Shown here piece by piece: positions 20,185-29,898 of a stretch of DNA of 64,000 nucleotides. The notes beneath the pieces were generated by a model. The model searched no databases. It had not been told where the DNA came from and saw nothing but the letters and a program-made list of their open reading frames with translations. The first letter of the stretch is position 1; every line of letters starts with the position of its first letter. Both the position numbers and the translations under genes were made by a program. The stretch is from Lineus longissimus (taxonomy: Eukaryota > Nemertea > Pilidiophora > Heteronemertea > Lineidae): assembly GCF_910592395.1 (NCBI RefSeq), contig NC_088317.1, positions 5,518,001 through 5,582,000 of the forward strand, written 5' to 3'.

Positions 20185-20453
20185 ATGGCTTTGAGGAAAA
20201 GAGGTACAAGCTATTGCCAGAGGTGATGGCATGCATCCTTGTTATTCCCCACAGCAATGCAGACTGTGAAAGGGTGTTCAGCTCAGTCCGAAAAAACAAG
20301 ACTGATTTCAGAAAGTCTATGCTGCCCCCAATGCTTCAATCCCTGCTTCAGGTGAAGCAGAATTCAATTGGGCCCTGCCACAGTAGGCTACTTAGTGATG
20401 ACCTCTGGAAAAAGGCAAAGTCTGCAACTTACCAAGGACTAAAAAAGCAGTGA
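20185..20453 (+). CDS. hAT transposase, last exon (dimerisation domain)
   Basis: After the acceptor ttacag the frame reads GFEEKRYKLLPEVMACILVI followed by PHSNADCERVFSSVRKNKTD. This is the hAT family C-terminal dimerisation signature, where the 'SNADCERVFS' motif is diagnostic and carries the last catalytic-region residues. The protein ends at TGA 20451. The first two bases complete a split codon. Confidence 0.9.
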
Positions 20454-21017
20454 GCAATGTATTGTATGTCTTCAAAGACATTGTGAAATTAAGATGTGAT
20501 GTAGGTATAAGGCTATTGAAGCTGTGTGATTTGAATTTGTAAGGAACCTTCTCTACTTAGTCTCTTGCAAAAGCAATCGTTACTGTCGAAACTTGTGCAA
20601 TCAATTGTTTACTGTATTTTAGTCAAGAAATTTATGTCCATAGTGTTTTAAGAAGTGCATTACCTGGGAGGGTGTATGCTGGAGTAGTGTTCATATTTTT
20701 TTACTTTGAAAGTTGATTAGTTTCCAGAGGGAAGCCAATCAATTTAATTTAGCTGTGTCATAATACTAAATAGTAATTATTTTATTTTCATCTTATAAAC
20801 CATCTTTCAGGTTTTCAATATTATTTGTGGTTTGCTCTTTGGTCATTTGCCCTCATGCAAAGTGGAGAATGCAGAATCGCCCCCCCCCTGGCTTCGTCGA
20901 CAGTGCACTGTGCACAGAAAAAGGGTGTTTTAACCAAACTTGAGGACTACTGAAGGACACCCTGAAATGACTGAAAAATCTGGAATTTTGTTAGAATACT
21001 ACTGAAGGAGAAAATCT
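20454..21017. other. hAT 3' untranslated region
   Basis: About 560 bp, AT-rich, with a short poly-C run near 20880, leading to the right terminal inverted repeat. No further genes seen. Confidence 0.6.
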
Positions 21018-21033
21018 GGGGTTGGCAGCTCTG

Positions 21034-21801
21034 CTAATAATGTGAATATTAAACCGCGACAAGGAAAATTCACCATCGACGGTATTGATTTCTCACTTAT
21101 CGACGAGGTCCGTATGCCAGAGGTTTGTAAAGCGAGGATGTTGACCACCATTGTTGTTCCTCCTTTCACTGAAGTCGTCGAACCGGCATACTTGATGCAT
21201 GAGGGCGGTGCCCCTATTGGTTCATATGAGGGAGTTTTGGAACCAGAACCCTTATCTAGCGGTATGGTAGCCAGAGTTGTTGCGACAGCACAAGACGTGC
21301 TCATTCCTGTTAGAATCATGAATCCTGACGATGAACCATTAGAGATCCCATGGGGAACGGAACTTGGAGAATTTCATAGGATTCCTCCTTTTGGATCGGA
21401 GAACGTTGGCCGCACCTATGAGTTGATGGAGGAATACGAGCCAGAACCTGACGAACCCAATAAACAGCATTGGCATGAGGATGGACTTCCAGCTGTTGAT
21501 TTGACCAAGAGTGTGTTTACTGCGAGGACTCACCGATTTAATTGAGCATGACATTGACACTGGGGATGCAGCATCCATAAAACAACCAGCTCGCCGTATA
21601 CCATTTCATTTGAGAGACGAACTTCAGGAGCAAGTCCAAGATATGTACGCGGATGGAGTTGTAGAGGACTGTTATGGCCCATGGTCTTCTCCTGTGGTAC
21701 TGGTTAAAAAGAAAACAGGAGGATTTCGCTTTTGTGTGGATTATCGTAAATTAAATGCTGTAACTCGTAAAGATGCGCATAATTTACCCCGAATTGATTG
21801 A
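21034..21801 (+). pseudogene. Gypsy pol remainder: linker and reverse transcriptase start
   Basis: From 21042 one frame continues the post-protease linker of Gypsy pol to TGA 21543. A second overlapping frame (21511-21801) then carries the reverse transcriptase opening: 'YADGVVEDCYGPWSSPVVLV', 'KKKTGGFRFCVDYRKLNAVT' and 'NLPRID'. The frames differ by one base near 21530, so a frameshift is inferred. The coding sequence is cut immediately after 'LPRID'; the YxDD region, RNase H and integrase are absent. Confidence 0.85.
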
Positions 21802-22380
21802 AACAGAATGTACTTATCAGCTGATTCACTCATTAGCATATTGATGTAAACAGAGACTGGTTCTTTGTCTCACTTGTATATTGCAGTACACCTTTGCTAT
21901 GTACATTTCATGATTTTCTACTTGAAGGCAGTAACATCATGGCTTCCTCAAGACTCCATCACTTTTTATACCACTCATAATAAAAGCCGATTTATCCAGT
22001 AAATATAACTTCATCTTCAATCTCTACAAGATAGAACGATACACGAAGTTGACATGTGTCACTGGGGTTCGCTCAGGTGTGAATGATTCACAGCTGGATA
22101 GAGGTAAGAATCAGGTTTCTGGAGGTGAGTATCATCGGTCTGCCCCGCGCAATGCAAATGTCGCGCACAGTGGTTGTCAACAGGAGAATGTTAGGCCTGA
22201 AGCCGACGTTAACCCTTTGCCTAAGGATACTGCTAGCGCCATGAATAGGAGCCATGACCCCACTCAAGCTGTACCTGACGGGATCACACCTACTGTTTCT
22301 AATCCCAAGCCAAAACCACCGGATGTCCCGCCCAATATGTCAACATTGAACCCAACAGCCGCGCAAGTCCCAGCCCAGGA
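21802..22380. other. Junction region: Gypsy end to BEL gag
   Basis: No recognised LTR, primer-binding site or gene to about 22050. From about 22050 a Pro/Asn-rich reading ('GVRSGVNDSQLDRGKNQ...') leads toward the BEL gag and may be its untranslated leader or N-terminus. The sequence that begins the BEL 3' LTR (TGTTAGAGCC) does not recur here, so its 5' LTR seems to be missing. Confidence 0.4.
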
Positions 22381-23472
22381 ATGGAAGCGATTATGCTCCA
22401 GCTGAATTATTCCCAAACGAACCAGGAAAGGCTTACGCAGCTGATAATAGAACAACAGCAAAGACAATTGCTGCCCCAGTCTGATATCCCCAAATTCTCC
22501 GGGGATTCCTTGGAATACAAAGCTTTCACACGGGCCTTTGATAGCCGAGTCGCCAGCCGAACGTCTTTAGATAATGAGAAAATCCACTATCTGGAGCAGT
22601 ACATGACAGGTAAGGCTAAAGACATCGTAAAAGGTTGTATGCACCTTGAGTCCTCTCTTGGATACGCCCAAGCGGGGAAGTTGCTAGATAAACGGTACGG
22701 GGATGAATACAAGATCGCTAACGCCTATGTCCAGAAGGCACTGGGTTGGCCACATATTAAAGCAGATGATGTTGAAGGCTTGGATAGGTTTGCCGTCTTC
22801 CTAATAGGATGTAAGAATGCCATGGAGGAGATGAACTATTTACATGAAATTGAACACCCAAAGAACATGGCCAAGATAGTAGATCGGTTACCGAACTATA
22901 TGCAGGATAGATGGGCCAGAAAGGCGCACGATGTAATGGAGGCAAATAAAGGGGAAGTCAAGTTCCACGTTCTAGTAAACTTCATAGATAACGAATCACG
23001 TGTCGCTGCCAACCCAGTATTTGGCAGACAAGCCCTAAAGGCAGGACGGGAAACCCAAGCAAGAACACAGGCTCAACCAGAGAAGCGAGCAGGACAAAAC
23101 CCAAGTAGGTCAAACTTTTGGGTAAAAAATAACACTGATGCCACGTCGCCAAGCAAGACCACTTCAGGGACCTCGTCGTTTAACAAAACGGCTTCTTGGG
23201 CAAATGCCTTTCAGAGTCCTTGTATGTTTTGTACTGGGGAGCAACACACACTGGAGGCGTGCAGGAAACTTAGGGGCAAACTACATGGCGACAAAATAAC
23301 ATGGTATGTGAACAACGTCATCCCACACCGCTACACTTTATTCCCAAGGAGAGCACTGACCAGGGAAAAGAGAAACCGGGACCGACAGAGACAGCCAAGA
23401 CACCGAAGGCAAGCGGCTACTTTGTCGCAGAAAATGACAAACCAACATGCGCGATGGCCATCCTCCCGGTAA
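22381..23472 (+). CDS. BEL/Pao gag protein
   Basis: A 363-residue frame. 'LPQSDIPKFSGDSLEYKAFT' near residue 35 is the hallmark of the Pao gag capsid region (DUF1759-type). Helical capsid sequence follows, then a zinc-binding-like 'CMFCTGEQHTLEACRKL' near residue 280 (C-x2-C, H, C). The basic Lys/Arg-rich end runs out of frame with pol. It would form the core particle and bind the element RNA. The pol frame lies two bases out of phase, so a frameshift (programmed or mutational) separates them near 23300-23470. Confidence 0.85.
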   Translation: MEAIMLQLNYSQTNQERLTQLIIEQQQRQLLPQSDIPKFSGDSLEYKAFTRAFDSRVASRTSLDNEKIHYLEQYMTGKAKDIVKGCMHLESSLGYAQAGKLLDKRYGDEYKIANAYVQKALGWPHIKADDVEGLDRFAVFLIGCKNAMEEMNYLHEIEHPKNMAKIVDRLPNYMQDRWARKAHDVMEANKGEVKFHVLVNFIDNESRVAANPVFGRQALKAGRETQARTQAQPEKRAGQNPSRSNFWVKNNTDATSPSKTTSGTSSFNKTASWANAFQSPCMFCTGEQHTLEACRKLRGKLHGDKITWYVNNVIPHRYTLFPRRALTREKRNRDRQRQPRHRRQAATLSQKMTNQHARWPSSR

Positions 23473-23479
23473 GTATCAA

Positions 23480-24101
23480 AGTCAAAGGTCGGGACAAAAC
23501 TACTTACACTTGAGCCTTTTTAGATAGTGGTAGTTCTGCCACATTTATCACGGAGGACTTGCTGAAGAAACTTGGTACAACTGGAAAGGCCACCACTCTG
23601 AGACTCTCCACCTTGAACGAAACGGAGAACGTTAGATGTCAGCTGGTCACGGGATTGGAAATTTGTGACCTGGATGGAGAACACACAATAGGCCTGCCTC
23701 CTGTTTATACCCAGCCTGCTATACCTATCGCTGATGGAGAAGTCACAACCCAAGAGGACATTGACCGTTGACCTTACCTACATGGTATTACTATACCTAT
23801 GATTGATGCAGGAGTCGGGATTCTGATTGGCAACAACATTCCCAAAGCGATGGAACCGTGGGAAGTTGTAAATAGTCAAGGAGATGGACCCTATGCAGTA
23901 AGGACAGTACCAGGATGGGCCGTTAACGGCCCAGTCAAATCCTTCGCTGAACATGACGGCCACCCCAGGATCCCCGTCCATACAGCCATAACCAACAGCC
24001 AATTGGATCAACAGCTACAAAACCAGTACAACCATGACTTCAGTGAGACGACTTCAGAAAAACTGGAGTAATCCCAGGAGGACCGTGCATTTCTGAAGAT
24101 A
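23480..24101 (+). pseudogene. BEL/Pao protease region with in-frame stops
   Basis: Reads 'AFLDSGSSATFITEDLLKKL' from 23514, directly after a TGA at 23511. This is the aspartic protease active-site motif (DSGS in Pao rather than DTGA). The frame continues to TGA 23769 and, past it, 'IGVLIG'-like text ('VGILIGNNIPKAMEPWEV'), which is the conserved protease end, to TAA 24069. The stops are all in one frame that runs on into reverse transcriptase. Confidence 0.8.
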
Positions 24102-25745
24102 ATGGAAGCCTCGACTGTCTTTGAGGATGGACACTACCAGATGAACCTCCCCTTCAGGGACCAAGTTGTCACTATGCCCAACAACAGGGCCCAGGCAGAG
24201 CAGAGAGCGATACACCTAAAAAGGAAGCTATGCAATTACACGCGTCTACTTTCCGACTACAAGACATTCATGAATGAGCTATTGCATAAGGGTAATGCAG
24301 AAGAGGTCAAGGACGAAGATCTGGAGGGCAGCAGCGGTCGAGTCTGGTATATCCCTCACCATGGGATATATCACCCAAAAAAACCTAACAAGTTGAGGGT
24401 GGTGTTTGACTGTGCGGCCAGGTTTTCAGGAACTTCACTCAATGATAAGCTCTTACAGGGGCCGGATCTAACAAACAGTTTGGTGGGGGTGCTTCTACGA
24501 TTTAGGCAGGAAAGGACCGCCCTAGCAGCTGACATTGAAAAAATGTTTTACCAGGTTAAGGTTACCCCCATACAAAGGGATTATTTGCGCTACTTCTGGT
24601 GGCCAGATGGAAATTTGGACCAGGAGCCAAAGGTCTACAGAATGGCGGTACATCTCTTTGGCGCGACATCGTCCCCCAGCTGCGCCAACTTTGCCCTATG
24701 GAGGACAGCTGAGGACAACACAGACTTCCCAGAAGGTATCAGGAGATCCCATCGCAAAAGTTTTTATGTTGACGACTATCTGCAGTCCCCGGCGGATGAA
24801 ACAAGCACTAAGGACAAGACAAAAGGTGACGTCAAGCAGGCCATGGATCTTTGCGCCAAAGGCGGATTTCGTCTAACTGCATGGAGCAGTAACAGTAGGG
24901 AGGTTTTGGAATCTATACCTGAAGAGCTAAGAGCCAAGGATCTCAAGGGAATCAATCTTGATCAAGATATGCTACCAGCGGAGAGGGTTTTGGGAGTCGA
25001 GTGGACGATAGAAAGTGACACATTTGGATTTAATATCCAAATAAGAGAAAAGCCACCCACCACAAGGGGAATTCTATCTATCACAAGCTCTATCAACGAC
25101 CCACTTGGATTTGCTGCACCCTTTATCCTACTGGGAAAGATGCTACTTCAAAGGCTGTGTAAGCTCAATTTAGGATGGGATGACGAGATTCCTGAAAGAG
25201 ACCGAAAGGAGTGGGAAGAATGGCTGGCTGATCTTCCACAGTTGGCAGAATTTCAAGTTGAAAGATGTATTAAGCCAGAGGATTTTGGGCCGATCAAAGA
25301 TGCCAAAATTCACCACTTTTCAGATGCCAGTGAAAGTGGATACGGGACAGCCTCGTATATTCGTCTCGTTGATGACAAGGGCAAGATTCATTGCGCCTTC
25401 CTCATGGGCAAAGCGAGAGTAGCCCCTCTCAAACAGAACACCATTCCACGACTTGAACTGACAGCAGCCACAGTTTCAGCACGTGTAGACAGCCTACTAA
25501 AAGAGGAACTTGATCTATCAACAACTGACAGTATATTCTGGACAGATAGCATGTCTGTTATAAAGTACATTAGGAACACCACATCAAGATTCCAAACCTT
25601 TGTAGCAAACCGGATTGCAATGATACACTGGAGGTCCGAACCACATCAGTGGAGATATGTTGACACAAATTCAAACCCCGCAGATGACGCCTCCAGAGGA
25701 CTGCCAGCGAAATGGGCCAGCATCCGTAGGTCCACAGATGGATAA
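24102..25745 (+). CDS. BEL/Pao reverse transcriptase and RNase H
   Basis: 547 residues. Reverse transcriptase blocks: 'KLRVVFDCAARFSGTSLND', 'LAADIEKMFYQVKV', 'LFGATSSPSCANFAL' and 'FYVDDYLQS' (YVDD catalytic box). The Pao-type thumb/connection follows ('GVEWTIESDTFGFNI', 'DPLGFAAPFILLGK'). RNase H has 'HHFSDASESGYGTASY', 'PRLELTAA', 'FWTDSMSVIKYIRN' and 'NPADDASRG', so its acidic residues are present. Start at 24102 is only the first Met after an in-frame stop; the natural product is a polyprotein. This is the best-preserved part of the element. Confidence 0.93.
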   Translation: MEASTVFEDGHYQMNLPFRDQVVTMPNNRAQAEQRAIHLKRKLCNYTRLLSDYKTFMNELLHKGNAEEVKDEDLEGSSGRVWYIPHHGIYHPKKPNKLRVVFDCAARFSGTSLNDKLLQGPDLTNSLVGVLLRFRQERTALAADIEKMFYQVKVTPIQRDYLRYFWWPDGNLDQEPKVYRMAVHLFGATSSPSCANFALWRTAEDNTDFPEGIRRSHRKSFYVDDYLQSPADETSTKDKTKGDVKQAMDLCAKGGFRLTAWSSNSREVLESIPEELRAKDLKGINLDQDMLPAERVLGVEWTIESDTFGFNIQIREKPPTTRGILSITSSINDPLGFAAPFILLGKMLLQRLCKLNLGWDDEIPERDRKEWEEWLADLPQLAEFQVERCIKPEDFGPIKDAKIHHFSDASESGYGTASYIRLVDDKGKIHCAFLMGKARVAPLKQNTIPRLELTAATVSARVDSLLKEELDLSTTDSIFWTDSMSVIKYIRNTTSRFQTFVANRIAMIHWRSEPHQWRYVDTNSNPADDASRGLPAKWASIRRSTDG

Positions 25746-25885
25746 AGGGGCCGGATTTTTCCTATGGGGCCCAGAAGAAACATGGCCAGAGACTCCAGAT
25801 ATATCAAAACTCGTCCCTGAGGAAGATCTGGAAATCAAGAAGGAAAGGGTGACTGCCACCAAGACAGTAGTCCAAATTCCCATTT
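25746..25885 (+). pseudogene. BEL/Pao RNase H-integrase linker, frameshifted
   Basis: After TAA 25743 the reading shifts frame and continues with 'FFLWGPEETWPE' and 'PEEDLEIKKER', the usual linker text between Pao RNase H and integrase. It breaks off near 25885, where unrelated sequence begins. Confidence 0.65.
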
Positions 25886-26645
25886 CCTGTGGAAATGTGA
25901 TTTTATTAGTTCATACTCTACCCAGGTCAGACTTTTGCATATGTACTCATATCGGATCTACCCGAGGAATTATTTAACTAATTACATTAGAAAAATAACC
26001 AGCCAGTTCACAAGGCTACGTCCAGGTGGCGCCCCTGTACAGCCCATCAACCGTGCAAGCCGCCATATTGCCAGTACTTTTTCCTCGGCGCCTTGTACCA
26101 CAAGCTCCGAGTTTCTGCTGCTGTTTACGTCGAATTCTCCGTGACAGTATCGAGATGGATCCTTCCCCGGACGTCCGTTTGGAGCTGTCGATCTCAGGAA
26201 GCGGGTGAGACCACTCCTTTACTCATCTTTCCCTGATTTCGCCACTTTAGAACGCTTTTTCTCCGCCGTTCGCCCAAAAATTTTTCGCTCCAGGCTCCGG
26301 TCACGTGACCGAGAATAAATATAAATTTTCTTATCGTTCACTTCTTTTGTGTGGCCTTTCAAGATGCTGGCTCTGCCGCTCTTGTTAGCGTCTTTCTTAT
26401 CATTATTGGGCTTTCCAGCCCCCTTATTGGGCCTGTTACCCTTCTGGGTATTCAGGTGCCCGGGTGCCGGTGTATCGGGGATTGTTAGTCCCCGTCCCGG
26501 TTCGTCCCCGGCTCGCCAGTCCGCCCTGTCCGACTCTGCGACTGCGGTTTCGTCCGCTGCCGGGACGCAGCCTTCAGCTTACTACTGGATCACTACTCCA
26601 ACTTTGGTCGACTAAAGCTTGGAGTACCTTGGCTACTTCTCATCA
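25886..26645. mobile_element. Unidentified ~750-bp insertion in BEL pol
   Basis: Sequence with no retroviral resemblance separates two colinear parts of BEL pol. It is GC-rich in its second half, contains the palindrome CGGTCACGTGACCG near 26298-26311 and is followed by 'aataaatataaa'. I see no terminal inverted repeats, tail or tRNA-like promoter boxes that would classify it. A solo LTR or SINE-like element is possible. Confidence 0.45.
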
Positions 26646-27112
26646 GGTCAAGGCTCAAAGAGATGGCTTTGAAAAGGAAAAAGCTTCATGATAAATGCAG
26701 TGTGGAGGAACCCGATGACAACAAGAGAAAAAAAATTGTGGACAAAGAAATGCCAAGCTTAAAGGGATGCCTGCCGGACCGCCCACCATTAGAGACCATG
26801 GAGAAAGCAGAGAGAGAAATTATCAAGTTTGAACAACAGTGCTATTTCAAGGATGAAATCAAGGCCCTGGAGAAAGGTGACCCAGTTGCCAATTCTAGAT
26901 CAATCAGGAAGCTAGACCCAGTTTTGCAGAATGGGATTGTTTGTGTGGGAGGCCGCCTGGAAAGGTCTGCACTGCAGTACTATGCCAAACACCAGATGAT
27001 ATTACACCATGACTCTCGCAGCGCTGGTCGTTTAATTCATGACATACATAGGAATGTAGGCCACCTCAGTCGAAACTCCGTCAAGGCAAGGCTGAGAGAA
27101 CGCTACTAGATC
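26646..27112 (+). CDS. BEL/Pao integrase, N-terminal zinc-binding region
   Basis: From ATG 26663: Lys-rich start, then 'DPVLQNGIVCVGGRLERSAL' and 'HQMILHHDSRSAGRLIHDIH' followed by 'GHLSRNSVKARLRERY'. These are the pre-integrase text and the H2C2 zinc-binding motif of BEL/Pao integrases. A TAG at 27107 stops the frame; in-phase text downstream ('PGAIALIRKLTAACVICRRY') supplies the two cysteines of the zinc finger. Confidence 0.82.
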
Positions 27113-27647
27113 CCAGGGGCCATAGCGCTCATTAGAAAACTCACAGCAGCATGCGTCATTTGCCGTAGATACCAATCAAAAGTCGGGAATCAGAAGATGG
27201 CCGACCTACCGACGGAGCGTCTGAATCCGGATGAGCCAGTCTTCAATCGCACTGGGATGGACTTCTTCGGGCCGTTCGAAGTCGGAAGGAGCCTTGTGAA
27301 GCATTACGGCGTGATCTTCACATGCCTAGCAGTACGTGCCGTCCACCTGGAGATGGCCCATTCATTAGATACAGATAGCTGCACCAATGCGATGAGAAGG
27401 TTTCTTGCTAGAAGGGGAGAGATTATTTACCCAGATCAGTTAATGGAACCAATCTGAAGGGAGCTGAACGAGAGTTGAGGGACCAGATTGAAGGATGGAA
27501 CAAAAGCCGAATTGAGGCCTACCTCCATCAAAGAAAGATTAAATGGGATTTCAATCCCCCAGCCGCTTCTCATTTCGGAGGCGTTTGGGAGCGACAAATC
27601 AGAACGGTCAGGAAGATCCTGTACGGACTCATGAAAGAGCAGACACT
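27113..27647 (+). pseudogene. BEL/Pao integrase catalytic core, cut by Harbinger
   Basis: 27197-27457 carries 'TGMDFFGPFEVGRS' (first catalytic Asp) and 'VIFTCLAVRAVHLEMAHSLD'. The expected 'SDNGTNF' second-Asp motif is degraded around 27436-27460 ('PDQ...GTNLKGAER'), where the frame shifts. 27475-27647 holds 'KWDFNPPAASHFGGVWERQI', the segment with the catalytic Glu. The Harbinger left end follows at 27648. Core residues are therefore mostly visible, spread over two frames. Confidence 0.8.
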
Positions 27648-27661
27648 GGGTGAGGTCACAA

Positions 27662-27790
27662 CCAGTTTTACACCTGGTGTTGGGTGTTAGTGTTTGTATC
27701 ACACCTAATCTGTACCCCTTAACACCGAGTGTTAGTTCACACCAAGGACTGAAGTGTTCCGTGTTGGTGTTAGGTGTCAGGTGTTTGGTG
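27662..27790. repeat. Left subterminal GGTGTTAG-type repeats of the Harbinger
   Basis: Multiple short direct and inverted copies of ACACC / GGTGTTAG ('cctggtgttgggtgttagtg', 'taacaccgagtgttag', 'gttggtgttaggtgtcagg'). The matching cluster is at 30960-31145. Subterminal motif clusters are the usual docking sites for element-encoded DNA-binding proteins; that role here is inferred. Confidence 0.7.
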
Positions 27791-28588
27791 TATAGTAGTG
27801 GCGGACATTTTGTTTCCCACTTCAACAGCCTTTTGGAGCCGATTCCACATTTTACCCCACTGTGCATGCCTGAAAGGGGCTCCCAAGACACGGATCAAAG
27901 AGAAAGGTTGGTACTTATTAGTAACTGTCATCTTTTAAGCTGGAATTAATTCAAAAATGGGCCAAAATCAACTCATCATGACAGGGAATTCTCTCTACAC
28001 AGGGCTATGTGTACACCATGTACTAGAGCACATAAGACCTATTCAGAGCCTGCGAAACTGAACACTTTTGATGAATCTAATTAAATGAAATCAGGGCCTA
28101 ATGGTAGATTTCACTCAGCCTGGATGGCACATAGTGACCAGACATAGAGTAGGATTCCAGGAAACATTACGAAGATTCAAAGAACCCATGTTAGCTGTCC
28201 TTGCTTTCCTTCCCTGGCATTGCTTTCAACTGAGGATTTACAAGCTTGGTAAAACAGCCCTTCAAAACAGCAACAGAGTTTTTTACCATGGGTTCTGCAT
28301 AAGTGATAATAGATGCCGGCGCTGGGGTCTGACTTTAGGGAAAAATCAGAGCCGAGCCAAGAGCCCTTAGACTCGGGCCTTGCTGGTAAAGCCTGTCACT
28401 GAGTTATGCATCTACATACATAGGTTTTCTTTGTTCAGCATTAGGTCCAGGTCCCATGTTCTGCTCAATTTTCAGCCCCATTTTTTTGTCTTGGCTATGA
28501 TTATTGGGGTAGGGCGTTTCCCCCAGTGCCACTTGCATTCAAATTCAGCTGTCAAATTATTTAATCCATTATCTCCACTTTCAGAAAA
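27791..28588. other. Harbinger 5' non-coding region
   Basis: No gene recognised. The sequence lies between the left subterminal repeats and the Myb-like gene and includes a splice-acceptor-like 'tttcag' just before the ATG at 28589, so an untranslated first exon is possible. Confidence 0.45.
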
Positions 28589-29431
28589 ATGGCAGCGAGA
28601 AGAATCACCTGGACAGCGAACAAAATAATAGAAGTACTTCAGCACATTATTGACAAAAGAAACACTTATCTCAGATTGAAAAAACAGGGAAAAGCGGCAG
28701 AGTTCTATGCACTGATAGGAGCTGAAGTTGAACATGAAGCATCTTCCATAGAGAATTTGATGAAGAACCTTGGCAGGGATTATAGGGATGTGATTAAGAA
28801 ACAGGCAACTTCAGGGGAAGGGACTGATGATTTTAACCCAGAAAGAAAGCTGCGAAATTCAGTTGAACTCTTTGCCAAATATGAAGAATATTATCAGTTA
28901 TATAACCCAGTTGGTGGGAGTGTTAGGCCTCTTATGGTTGTAACACCTGGTGAGATATCAACATTTCCTGGAGATGCTACTCAGGTTGGATCTGGCTCTA
29001 AGAAGAGCACAAAGTCAAAGACCCCATCTTCAGGATCACTTGCATCCCTCCATGCCCCAAGTTTCCCTAGTAGCAGCACTAGTGCCAGGAGTATCTCACC
29101 AGTAGCTAATAGCAGTACCAGGAGTGTTTCACCAACCCCAAGCGTTTCTAGTCTTTTCATGGATGTTGATGAATTTCCATCATTCTCTAATTCAGTTCCA
29201 CCCACTGAGAATCCAGAATTGCCCACAGCCAAGAAAACAAAGAAAAATGATGACAAGCTCAGTGAGATGGCTCAAAATGACAGTCAAAAAGAGTATCTCA
29301 ATTTGCTGAGAGACCAGAATGCAGTTCTACACACAATTGCTGAAGAACTGACTATGATGCGAATTGCATTCTTCACTGTCAATAAGCTCAGGATTTCTGA
29401 GGCTAGCAATGATCAATCTGAACCTCAGTAG
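28589..29431 (+). CDS. Harbinger Myb/SANT-like DNA-binding protein
   Basis: 280 residues from ATG 28589 (MAARRITWTANKIIEVLQHI). The N-terminal ~100 residues, with Trp-spaced helices and 'SIENLMKNLGRDYRDVIKKQ', resemble the trihelix/MADF-like proteins that Harbinger elements encode next to the transposase. In characterised Harbingers such a partner imports the transposase into the nucleus and binds the element ends. A long Ser/Pro/Thr-rich middle is followed by a basic 'KKTKKNDDKLSE' segment and a C-terminal helix ('YLNLLRDQNAVLHTIAEELT'). The frame is intact. Function is inferred from the family and from its position. Confidence 0.8.
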   Translation: MAARRITWTANKIIEVLQHIIDKRNTYLRLKKQGKAAEFYALIGAEVEHEASSIENLMKNLGRDYRDVIKKQATSGEGTDDFNPERKLRNSVELFAKYEEYYQLYNPVGGSVRPLMVVTPGEISTFPGDATQVGSGSKKSTKSKTPSSGSLASLHAPSFPSSSTSARSISPVANSSTRSVSPTPSVSSLFMDVDEFPSFSNSVPPTENPELPTAKKTKKNDDKLSEMAQNDSQKEYLNLLRDQNAVLHTIAEELTMMRIAFFTVNKLRISEASNDQSEPQ

Positions 29432-29472
29432 TTAGCATAGCACCCTGTTACCATTGTCATCAACTAGGTTAG

Positions 29473-29514
29473 GCCATGGAGGTATAAATAAGAACTTATT
29501 TTATACCTCCATGG
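29473..29514. repeat. Hairpin between the convergent Harbinger genes
   Basis: 'ccatggaggtataaataag' is followed almost at once by its inverted match ('cttattttatacctccatgg') with a one-base bulge. It lies in the 470-bp space between the two convergent stops and could mark the 3' ends of both transcripts. Confidence 0.8.
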
Positions 29515-29898
29515 TTAGGCTGTGGGTTCAATAAGAGTCCAATTGTTTCAGGTCAGTTTTCTGTTCATTTATTTTAAAAAAATCAACTTTAAAAAATTGC
29601 CACACACAAGTTTCTGGGCAGTGTTAAGTGTTTCACAAATTGACAAGTAATTTTTTTGAAAGTTGTCAAACGACAAGCAATTTTTCAAGCAGGTTTTGCT
29701 TACTGATGTTATTTTTAAGATCATTGGAACTACAGGATAATTTTAATCAGTTTTAATTCTCAACACCAAAGGTGCAATAAGTGACAAACATCAAACGATG
29801 TAAAATTTTGGCTTTAAATATATTTTTTGCACATTTTGTTTAAACTACGAGTCCAGTTTGTTCATTAAAACAGCTTAAGTCCTTTCGGCCAAGGACTC
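29515..29898. other. Harbinger inter-gene spacer
   Basis: AT-rich, no gene recognised; probably contains the 3' UTRs of the two convergent genes. Confidence 0.5.

Larger units (their letters stand above)
14037..21033 (+). mobile_element. hAT transposon nested in Gypsy
   Basis: Perfect 16-bp terminal inverted repeats CAGAGCTGCCAACCCC lie at 14037-14052 and, inverted, at 21018-21033. The direct repeat CTAATA (GCTAATA if one shared base is counted) flanks both ends. hAT elements normally make 8-bp duplications; I can read only 6-7 matching bases. Interior: a BED-type zinc finger, an RNase-H-like transposase in several exons and the hAT C-terminal dimerisation segment. A Tx1-like LINE is inserted at about 16380-19260. 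Confidence 0.88.
11822..21801 (+). mobile_element. Ty3/Gypsy LTR retrotransposon, 3'-truncated, hosting a hAT
   Basis: Left to right: a probable 5' LTR ending at 12135, a primer-binding site, gag, protease, and the N-terminal part of reverse transcriptase. The element is interrupted at 14037-21033 by a hAT transposon. Translation resumes in phase on the far side after one copy of the short direct repeat CTAATA is counted. The element stops abruptly around 21800, just after the first reverse transcriptase blocks; no 3' LTR is visible. Several stops and frameshifts mark it as a dead copy. Confidence 0.8.

Noticed and set aside
21802-22050. A 5' LTR for the BEL element
   Set aside because: No stretch here matches the start or end of the probable 3' LTR at 32129-32808, and no primer-binding site could be supported.
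26349-26691. Overlapping open frames with a signal-peptide-like start
   Set aside because: They lie in the GC-rich insert in BEL pol, overlap one another in different frames and have no family resemblance.
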